Assembly: GCA_903904495.1 (NCBI GenBank)
Contig: CAIVCU010000031.1
Span: 1-20,005, forward strand
Length of the DNA: 20,005 nucleotides
Reading direction: 5' to 3'
DNA from: an uncultured Chlorobiaceae bacterium
GTDB lineage: Bacteria; Bacteroidota; Chlorobiia; Chlorobiales; Chlorobiaceae
The stretch's first letter is position 1, and the number at the start of each line of letters is the position of its first letter. The position numbers and the translations under genes were made by a program. The notes beneath the pieces were generated by a model. It saw nothing but the letters and a program-made list of their open reading frames with translations. It was not told where the DNA came from and ran no database searches. Positions 13,730 to 20,005 of this stretch are shown here, piece after piece.

Positions 13730-15387
13730 CCGATCATCCCCTTGAGCTCAAGCAACTCCCTTACAATGCCACTCTGAATGTTTGCAAGTTCAGCATCATC
13801 AATATCCCCCACCTCTGCAGCAATCAGTTTATCAAGAATCACCGACGGACTTTCGTAGACAACCTCTTCAAAAACATCCGTTTTATACCGTGAAAGCGAA
13901 AGATCATACCCGCCCTCTCCTTCAATTTCTGAACGAGAGACCATAAAACACTTTTCAGTTCTGTCGATGTCGTGCTGTGCGTTTCGTTTTTTATACTTGT
14001 CGACAATATCAAGCAGATCGCCAAACCCATCCTGCTTGCTTCGCTTGTCGTCGAGCGAATAGCCGTCTGACTTCATGTCGTAGAACCAGACAAACTCTGT
14101 CGCCGGTTTGCTGACCTTATCCAGCGGGCCCCAAACTTTAGTAAACAGCAGAATTGAGGTTGAAACTCCTGCATAAGGTTTGAATACGCCACTCGGCATG
14201 GTGATAACCGCCTTCAGATCGCACCGCTCAACAAGCAGTTTGCGTAAATCCTTGAAAGCGCCGCCGGAGCCAAAGAGCACGCCTTGCGGCACAATAACGC
14301 AGGCTGTTCCACCTTTTTTCAGCAGCCGATAGATGTTTTCGACAAACAACAACTCGGTTTTGGTGGTGGAGAGGGTAAAGCTCTCGTTAATATCGCCTTT
14401 GTCAATACTGCCAGTGAAGGGTGGATTGGCCATGACTATGTCGTAGCAGGACTCTTCGGTAAAGCTTTTGCTCAGGGTGTCTTTATAGTCAATTTCCGGC
14501 TCATCAATCCCGTGCATCATAAGGTTCATGAGGCCAAGGCGAACCATGGTGCTATCGATATCGTAACCGAAAAGCGTTTTGCTGAGAATGCTTTTTGCCT
14601 GTTCGGTAAGACCGGCAGAAACAGAGGTGCGGATAAATCCATCCTCGTCGGGAAGAAGATTCTTGTTGCCGGCACGAATCGCCAGCTGCGTGACGATATA
14701 TTGATAGGCCCCAAGCAGGAATCCTCCTGATCCACATGCGGGATCAGCAATAGTGTGGCCAAGCTGAGGCTCTACCAGATCGGCCATCATCTTGATAATG
14801 TGGCGAGGTGTACGGAACTGACCGTTTTTACCTGCTGAGGCGATTTCGGAGAGCAGAAATTCATAGACATCACCCTGAATATCCTGAAATGCCTGACCCT
14901 TTTCGTTCGAATCCTTTTCCATCACCTCAAAGATCTCATCAACCGTTTTCACGGCTTCAACCAGAAGCGAAGGCTTGGGAATGATGAAGACTGCATTTTT
15001 CATGTGGTGAGAAAATTGCGACTCAGCACCGTTCAGGTCTTTGAGGTAGGGAAAGACTCTGGACTGCACATGGGTGAGCATATCTTCCGCCTGCATGTGC
15101 TTGAATTCACTCCAGCAGAGGGTGCTTTTATCGATCGCATAACTCCCCGAATTTTCTTTGTCGCGGTATTCGGGTGGTATCCACATCCCCTTAAATTTGG
15201 AGCTGTAGGTGTCGCCCGCCCACTCGGCACTTGCCTGCTTCTCTTTATCCTGATCGTCCATCCGCTTCATGAAAAGCAGATAGGTGATCTGTTCGATGGC
15301 TGTAAGAGGATTGGAAATTCCACCGCTCCAGAACTTGTTCCAGAGTTGATCTATTTTTGATTTCAGTTCAGGATTGTTTTGAAGCAT
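13726..15387 (-). CDS. hsdM: HsdM, DNA adenine methyltransferase subunit of a type I restriction-modification system
   Basis: A 553-aa methyltransferase that, with HsdS, adds N6-methyl groups to adenines in the recognition sequence. The N-terminal helical HsdM domain (about 8-160) begins LKSKIDQLWNKFWSGG. Target-proximal QFRTPRHIIKMMADLVEP (about 190-207) leads to the AdoMet motif DPACGSGGF (215-223). The catalytic N6-adenine motif NPPF is at 321-324 (IVMANPPFTGS). The start at 15387 lies 3 nt after the upstream stop, with AAAGGT as a modest ribosome binding site. It overlaps the 63-aa ORF by 4 nt. All key residues are present, so it should be active. Confidence 0.95.
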   Translation of the reverse strand: MLQNNPELKSKIDQLWNKFWSGGISNPLTAIEQITYLLFMKRMDDQDKEKQASAEWAGDTYSSKFKGMWIPPEYRDKENSGSYAIDKSTLCWSEFKHMQAEDMLTHVQSRVFPYLKDLNGAESQFSHHMKNAVFIIPKPSLLVEAVKTVDEIFEVMEKDSNEKGQAFQDIQGDVYEFLLSEIASAGKNGQFRTPRHIIKMMADLVEPQLGHTIADPACGSGGFLLGAYQYIVTQLAIRAGNKNLLPDEDGFIRTSVSAGLTEQAKSILSKTLFGYDIDSTMVRLGLMNLMMHGIDEPEIDYKDTLSKSFTEESCYDIVMANPPFTGSIDKGDINESFTLSTTKTELLFVENIYRLLKKGGTACVIVPQGVLFGSGGAFKDLRKLLVERCDLKAVITMPSGVFKPYAGVSTSILLFTKVWGPLDKVSKPATEFVWFYDMKSDGYSLDDKRSKQDGFGDLLDIVDKYKKRNAQHDIDRTEKCFMVSRSEIEGEGGYDLSLSRYKTDVFEEVVYESPSVILDKLIAAEVGDIDDAELANIQSGIVRELLELKGMIG

Positions 15388-15390
15388 CGA

Positions 15391-16800
15391 CTATTGACCT
15401 TTATTTAAATTCTTTACATAACTAGACCCTTTTGCGGTAAGCCGGTACTGCTGCAGGCGGCTGCTTGGCTTTTCAGGAATAGTGTAAGCCACCTGCTCCC
15501 TTTCGATGAGTTTTTTCATCAACTCATTGAGATAACGGGTAGGTTTTTCTTTGCCAATAGCCTGGGCAATTGCAGCTTTCGATAGAGGGGCGGGTTGAAG
15601 AAGTACCATAATATGCAACCCCATTGTTGACTCTACCCCTGACTCTACCCCTGACTCTACCCCTGACTCTACCCCGGAGGTTTTTGCTTCACCTTTCAAC
15701 ACCTCATCTTCCAGCGCAAGAGCTTCTTTAGATATAGGAAATGTCGTCCGGATGAAATGGGTAGAGAACGTGTAGGCTTCTCGTGGGTAAGCTTTGAGAA
15801 TCCGAGGCATTCCGGAACCAAGATATTCCACCATATCAATATCCTTGAATACCCGCATCAGGGTTTTGTTGCGGGGCATGGAATATCCGACAAAAAAATC
15901 TTCCTGCTCAGGCCCGAAATGAATTGTTCCTGCTGAGGTAATTTCCAGCCGGTCTGCAAAAATTTCAAACTTTGGCACCAGTTCGGTACTGTAGTCGTTA
16001 TGAATAATGGCATTGATGACTGCTTCACGAAGGGCGACCTTGTTCCACAGGCTTCTGCTGATACGCTCACGGGAAGTTATTTTATTGATGACACGATTTT
16101 CGACTCCCTCAAGACGGTCGAGTATCTGTTTGCAGGTTTTAACCAGGCAACAAAAACCGTAATCTTTGCTCTCAAGCAGATCAACCCTGTCAGTTCCTGC
16201 GTATTTAGCTACCTGCACAGAGTTTCCGTTCTGGTCTGCCAGCAGATAGCCTGCATAGTTGTATGCGCCATCTTCGGTGAGCAGTTCGAGATTGGCTGCA
16301 AATTTGTCACCGAGTGTGAAACCTCCCTCCTGATAATAGATTTTAAGCTGCTCAAAGGTGAGATCCTGTCGCAGAGAACGGATACGGGCGATTGAATTAC
16401 GCGTACGTCGGGCGAAGAGCTCTTCAATCATGTGCTGCGACATTGGCTCACTGGCACTGCCAATTCGAATGAAACATCCTTTTTCCGACATGCCGAACCT
16501 GCGCAGGTAATACGGCTTTTCGGAGCCACTGGCAACAATGATTTTAATAATATCTTTGCCATCTCGGGTTTCGTGAATGACATCGAACAAGCCAAGGCAT
16601 GATGGCTGAATATTGTTTTTGAGGCGATCCTTGATGGCAAGCTGCAGCGCATCGCATTCAGACAAGCCATAAACAGATCCATGCTTGTCAATTCCTATAT
16701 AAATAATACCGCCATCATGATAGTTCAGGAATGAGATGACCTCTTTTTCAAGTCCATCCGTCAGCTCGCGCTTGTATTCGATGCGATTATTTTCCGTCAT
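15391..16800 (-). CDS. AlbA_2 (Schlafen-type) domain / RecG-like ATPase-domain protein inside the hsd operon
   Basis: A 469-aa protein. The N-terminal AlbA_2 domain (about 5-120) has RIEYKREL, FLNYHDGGIIYIGID and the arginine-rich tail. A central ATPase-like region carries LREAVINAIIHNDYS (257-271; the H-N/R-D-Y motif), IFADRLEITSAG and VEYLGSGMPRI (324-334). A winged helix ends the protein (about 400-460). It is often annotated as a RecG-related helicase but has no helicase core. I chose ATG 16800, 1 nt after the hsdR stop, because it starts directly at the domain (MTENNRIEYKRE); a longer frame from 16839 lies inside hsdR. A 12-bp tandem repeat encodes SGVESGVESGVESGVES (about 375-391) in the linker. 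Probably a transcription regulator or defence effector; the role is inferred. Confidence 0.85.
   Translation of the reverse strand: MTENNRIEYKRELTDGLEKEVISFLNYHDGGIIYIGIDKHGSVYGLSECDALQLAIKDRLKNNIQPSCLGLFDVIHETRDGKDIIKIIVASGSEKPYYLRRFGMSEKGCFIRIGSASEPMSQHMIEELFARRTRNSIARIRSLRQDLTFEQLKIYYQEGGFTLGDKFAANLELLTEDGAYNYAGYLLADQNGNSVQVAKYAGTDRVDLLESKDYGFCCLVKTCKQILDRLEGVENRVINKITSRERISRSLWNKVALREAVINAIIHNDYSTELVPKFEIFADRLEITSAGTIHFGPEQEDFFVGYSMPRNKTLMRVFKDIDMVEYLGSGMPRILKAYPREAYTFSTHFIRTTFPISKEALALEDEVLKGEAKTSGVESGVESGVESGVESTMGLHIMVLLQPAPLSKAAIAQAIGKEKPTRYLNELMKKLIEREQVAYTIPEKPSSRLQQYRLTAKGSSYVKNLNKGQ
15629..15676. repeat. Four-unit 12-bp tandem repeat in the AlbA_2 gene
   Basis: Units GACTCTACCCCT at 15629, 15641, 15653 and 15665; only the last base of unit four differs. 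On the coding strand each unit encodes Gly-Val-Glu-Ser, so copy-number change alters linker length without a frameshift. The decayed homologue has a degenerate 12-bp periodicity at the same place (about 8845-8880). Confidence 0.95.
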
Positions 16801-16801
16801 G

Positions 16802-19600
16802 TTATGCTGCAAGTTGTTCGGCCAAAGCCAAGATTTCAATAATTTCAGCCGGACTGAATACTCCTCGAATGCCTTGCGGGTGTATGACCGTAAAGGGAGC
16901 GTTGATGAGGTCTCTCTTTTCTATCTTTTCGCGCTCTATAATGAAGTTTTTCAGGAGATTTAAAAAATCCATCTGGCGACTCGAAAGGTTGGAGTGCTGT
17001 TGGATAAACTGATCGAAAGCTTCGGCAACCGTTTCAGGGAAACTTTTGAGAATTTCCAGACCGAGAATATGGCGGATAAACTGGATGAAATGTGCCTTGC
17101 GGTTTTTATAGACGGAACGCAAAAGTTCCTCGGTAATATTAGGATGCTCTTCGTGCAGTAACTCCGCAAGCTCAGTAGCCTCTTCAGGAGAAATCTTTAT
17201 ACCTTCCTTGATTTTGGAAAGAATCGGGTTCTGTTTTGTCAATTCGGTAATGAGGGTTTCGACCATTTCGCGATAGCGAGTAATACTTACAGCCTCATGC
17301 TGGGGGCCGAATTCCACCATCTCTTTGTGCTGAAGAAGATCGACAAGATTCAGGTGGACTTGAGCGTCACCGCCGCTCTCCTGCTCGCGAAACTTCATAA
17401 GCGGTGAGAGTTTTTCGATAAGCTCGTCGAAGCTCTCCTCAGTTGCCTGAGTCCAAAAGTGCCTGGTTTGAGCAGCCCTGATTAGAGACTCTTGCTGTTT
17501 CACAAAGCCGATACTCAGCGGAAGCTCGGAGATCTGCTCGATAATGGCATCGTTGAGTGTGTCGTATCTCTCTTTCTGATCGCGAAGTTTTGCCAGTGAA
17601 CTCTCAAGAATATCGCGTTCAAAACGCATGGCTTTAAAATCAGCTTCTGACACCGTTCTGAAGAGTGGCTTGACCTGGTTTCTCAGAGACGCAATCTTTT
17701 GCGAAGAAAGTGAAAGCCAGAAGTTTTCCTCTTCCAGAGGATAAAGAACCGATGCAGCCTCTTTGATAACCACAGAGGTTTGCGGCAGCTCGGCTATCTG
17801 CTTGCGAAGTTTTACAGTTTCCCGCTCTGCAATGTCCGTGTTGCCGATTGAGATGGCACTCTCAATTTTGTCGAGCCGCAGTCCAAACAGTTTCACCGGG
17901 AGCGGCAGTTGCGGTTTCAGCTCTTTTCCTTTGGGCTGAAGCTTGAAATATTCGAAGTTGTCCCAGCAGTCAAGAATCAGGAACAGATCTTTCTCAGTGC
18001 ACCATGGCTTGATTTTATCCAGTTCAAGGAGACGTGTGCCCCTGCCAATCATCTGCCAGAATTTGGTATAGGAGTAGATTGGTTTAACGAAGACGAGATT
18101 GACAATTTCACGAATATCAATACCGGTATCAAGCATATCGACACTGATGGCAATGCGGGGCATATCGCTGTTCTTGAACTGATCGAGCAAGCCTCCTTTA
18201 CCATAGACCCGAGGGTCGTCGGATACAAGAACCTTTGCAAGTTCACCTTTGTATTGCGGATAGAGCTTGTCGAATATCTCTTCGATTCTGCGGGCATGGG
18301 CTATGGTAGCGCAGAAGAATATTGTTTTACCGGGTAGAACGCCATTCTGGTCTTTTATGCACTCTTCCATGAACTCTTTGACAATAAGAGTATTCGTCCC
18401 CCGATTGATGACCTGCTTTTCAAGCTGGGTTCCTTCAAAATTAATCTCTTCGATATCTTTGCCCTCCAGAATCAGTTTTTTCTGATCTTCAAGAGAGATC
18501 GTCCTTTTACTGATTCCTTCCTTCTGGAATTTCGTCTGGATTTTCATGACCTGAAAATTGCACAACCAGGGCGGAATATTGTTTACCGCTTCTTCGTAGG
18601 TATATGCAAAGGTTGGAAGGCCATCTTCGCAATGAAAAAGATTGAAGGTGTTGTGGTCTATAATATCGGTGGGGGTTGCCGTAAGCCCCAGGGTAATTGT
18701 TTTGAAGTAATCGAGGATTTCACCGTAGGTATTGTAGATGGAGCGGTGGCTCTCATCAATGACAATAAAGTCAAAGAAGTATGGTGAAATGTACTCCGAT
18801 TCAACCCTGATGAGATTGAGCATTGTGGGGTAGGTCGCGATGTAGATGCGGCGATCTTTTGCGAAAACCTTTTCGCCGGTGTTAGGCCAGCGAGGTTCGT
18901 GGGGCAAGTGCTCCTTAAAGGCAGACAATGCCTGTTCGCGCAAAGGAATGCGATCCACCAGAAAAAGAATTTTCTCGGCATGTCCGCCACGCATCAAGGC
19001 ATCGACAAGAGCAATACAGGTGCGGGTCTTGCCGGTACCGGTGGCCATAACCAGTAGGAAGTCCCGTTTTTTCTGCTCAATTGCTTCAAGGACCGATCGA
19101 ATGGCGCGAATCTGATAATCGCGTCCGGCGATGCTTGTGTTGATGAGTTCCCCGGTGAGAGGTTTGCGGCTCCTGCGGATATATTGGAACCGCTCAAGGT
19201 CGTCACGGGTTGGAAAACCGATAACTTTTCGTGGTGGGTAGTTATCGAGATCCCAGAAAAATGTCTCGAGTCCATTGGTATAAAAACAGAACGGGGGTTC
19301 GATGCCAAGCCGTTTTTGGATATTGCAGCAATACTGCTTGGCCTGCTCACGGCCAATGGCAGCATCACGACTTGTTTTTTTAGCTTCAATCACGGCAAGC
19401 GGTCTGCCATCTGTACCAAGCAGAACATAGTCGCTGAACTGATGGCCCTCATAAGGGGTACGGGCTTCCTGCACTCCTTCGGGCAAATCGACTAAAATAT
19501 CAAACTCTTCCACCACCTGAGTTGGATCTTTCACGTTCCAACTCGCTTGTTGTAATAGCCTATCAATCAGCTCTATCCGAGTTTGCTGCTCATTTTTCAT
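16802..19600 (-). CDS. hsdR: HsdR, restriction and translocation subunit of a type I restriction-modification system (EcoEI-like)
   Basis: A 932-aa ATP-dependent translocase and endonuclease that cuts unmodified DNA in complex with HsdM and HsdS. The PD-(D/E)xK nuclease site is at D57, E72-x-K74 (SDYVLLGTDGRPLAVIEAKK). The superfamily 2 motor shows Walker A ATGTGKT (186-192), DESH (282-285), GLTATP (305-310), and late motifs VDMLDTGIDI and FWQMIGRGTRLLE. A long C-terminal region resembles the EcoEI-type R-protein C terminus, suggesting a type IB-like enzyme. The start is ATG 19600; a promoter must lie in 19601-19910 but none is clear. It is first in the operon, 1 nt before the AlbA_2 gene. 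All catalytic motifs are intact. Confidence 0.95.
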   Translation of the reverse strand: MKNEQQTRIELIDRLLQQASWNVKDPTQVVEEFDILVDLPEGVQEARTPYEGHQFSDYVLLGTDGRPLAVIEAKKTSRDAAIGREQAKQYCCNIQKRLGIEPPFCFYTNGLETFFWDLDNYPPRKVIGFPTRDDLERFQYIRRSRKPLTGELINTSIAGRDYQIRAIRSVLEAIEQKKRDFLLVMATGTGKTRTCIALVDALMRGGHAEKILFLVDRIPLREQALSAFKEHLPHEPRWPNTGEKVFAKDRRIYIATYPTMLNLIRVESEYISPYFFDFIVIDESHRSIYNTYGEILDYFKTITLGLTATPTDIIDHNTFNLFHCEDGLPTFAYTYEEAVNNIPPWLCNFQVMKIQTKFQKEGISKRTISLEDQKKLILEGKDIEEINFEGTQLEKQVINRGTNTLIVKEFMEECIKDQNGVLPGKTIFFCATIAHARRIEEIFDKLYPQYKGELAKVLVSDDPRVYGKGGLLDQFKNSDMPRIAISVDMLDTGIDIREIVNLVFVKPIYSYTKFWQMIGRGTRLLELDKIKPWCTEKDLFLILDCWDNFEYFKLQPKGKELKPQLPLPVKLFGLRLDKIESAISIGNTDIAERETVKLRKQIAELPQTSVVIKEAASVLYPLEEENFWLSLSSQKIASLRNQVKPLFRTVSEADFKAMRFERDILESSLAKLRDQKERYDTLNDAIIEQISELPLSIGFVKQQESLIRAAQTRHFWTQATEESFDELIEKLSPLMKFREQESGGDAQVHLNLVDLLQHKEMVEFGPQHEAVSITRYREMVETLITELTKQNPILSKIKEGIKISPEEATELAELLHEEHPNITEELLRSVYKNRKAHFIQFIRHILGLEILKSFPETVAEAFDQFIQQHSNLSSRQMDFLNLLKNFIIEREKIEKRDLINAPFTVIHPQGIRGVFSPAEIIEILALAEQLAA

Positions 19601-19910
19601 GGCATAGTGACAGGTTGCATGACATTAACAATCCGGCGACTTTTAATATACACCATGAATACGGAAAAATACAGGAAGAGGGCGTTGGCAACCGAAAATC
19701 TAAAATCCAGCAGATTGATGATTTTGAATACGACTATGTACGTCAATTCCGCGTCCAGGCTGACGGGGCGGGTCTTATGCGCTTTTTGTATTATTTACTG
19801 CGTACCAGTCTATGAGTTGTCTTATCATCTTTTGATAAGGGATTTGGAAAATACTGATATACCTGTTATAATATCTTCATACTGCAATGTAAAAACTGGA
19901 AAACTTGCAT
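19601..19910. other. 310-nt divergent intergenic region between hsdR and the last gene
   Basis: No convincing gene is seen; + strand open frames here show no family features. A hairpin CTTATCA-TCTTT-TGATAAG (19821-19839) sits just before the promoter of the last gene and could be an operator. The hsd promoter on the - strand should be in 19601-19700, but no good -35/-10 pair stands out. Confidence 0.4.
19844..19872 (+). promoter_or_regulatory. Sigma-70-type promoter of the partial gene at the window end
   Basis: TTGGAA (4/6 of the -35 consensus) and a perfect TATAAT are spaced by 17 nt, 38 nt before the ATG at 19911. It is the clearest promoter in the window. An inverted repeat (19821-19839) ends 4 nt upstream. 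Confidence 0.6.
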
Positions 19911-20005
19911 ATGAAGACCTCTGTACTGAACCGCAACGGCATAACTCCTGAGATAGCAGGGCTGATTACTCGACTGGTTACTTTAATTCCGTGGCCAGTT
20001 CGACG
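19911..20005 (+). CDS. Start of a gene cut by the window end, possibly a transposase
   Basis: The first 31 codons of a frame beginning MKTSVLNRNGITPEIAGLIT and continuing RLVTLIPWPVR to the window edge. A GGA (19898-19900) lies 10 nt upstream and a good promoter precedes it. The segment TPEIAGLI...LVTLIPWPVR resembles, from memory, the N terminus of ISAzo13-type transposases found in several copies in green sulfur bacteria. Too little is present for certainty, and no terminal inverted repeat can be tested inside this window. It could equally be an unrelated small protein. Confidence 0.45.
   Translation, partial: MKTSVLNRNGITPEIAGLITRLVTLIPWPVR

Noticed and set aside
14284..14730. 148-aa + strand frame within hsdM
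   Set aside because: Antisense shadow of the methyltransferase; no family features.
15629..15676. Tandem repeat as a CRISPR array
   Set aside because: Units are contiguous 12-mers without spacers and lie inside a coding frame.
16801..16839. Upstream extension of the AlbA_2 gene to ATG 16839
   Set aside because: The extra 13 residues overlap the hsdR 3' end and do not resemble the family N terminus; ATG 16800 starts at the domain and is 1 nt after the hsdR stop.

Overview
The window looks like accessory-rich chromosome of a bacterium, most plausibly a green sulfur bacterium (Chlorobiaceae: Chlorobium/Pelodictyon type). This is an inference from overall gene style, moderate GC and a TonB-receptor/CbiMNQO cobalt cluster beside a patchwork of defence genes. 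No rRNA, tRNA or universal marker gene is present to confirm it.

Region 1 (1-5287) is metal uptake. A TonB-dependent outer-membrane receptor on the + strand converges on a tightly overlapping cbiM-cbiN-like-cbiQ-cbiO operon on the - strand, and a strong bidirectional hairpin terminator separates them. The receptor has Cys/His/Met clusters and the CbiO ATPase has a His-rich tail, which fits transition-metal handling.

Region 2 (5288-9194) is a mosaic. It holds a small exported TPR protein, a SWIM zinc-finger protein, a ribbon-helix-helix/ParE toxin-antitoxin pair with its own inverted-repeat operator, and decayed genes. The debris includes a frameshifted C-terminal fragment of an AlbA_2/RecG-like ATPase whose break is a 4-bp tandem duplication, what looks like the last third of an HU-type DNA-binding protein with its terminator, and a second small relic of the ATPase fragment. 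The 26-bp near-identical direct repeat this produces flanks the toxin-antitoxin pair.

Region 3 (9195-12080) is the most interesting part: a compact - strand operon sce7726 - sce7725 - RES-domain protein. It comprises a protein with a PD-(D/E)xK-like motif, a protein of the sce7725 (beta-protein-like) family, and a large RES (NAD-glycohydrolase-like) protein with an N-terminal zinc-ribbon-like CxxC pair and no Xre-type antitoxin next to it. The layout suggests an uncharacterised defence or toxin system.

Region 4 (12363-19600) is a complete type I restriction-modification operon, hsdR - AlbA_2 ATPase - hsdM - 63-aa ORF - hsdS. The junctions are 1 nt, 3 nt and two ATGA overlaps. The 63-aa ORF between hsdM and hsdS and the AlbA_2 gene, which carries a 12-bp x 4 tandem repeat in its linker, are non-canonical members. 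The window ends inside a + strand gene with a good promoter that may be a transposase.

Together, 7.5-20 kb reads as a defence island with turnover, beside an ordinary cobalt or other metal uptake locus.
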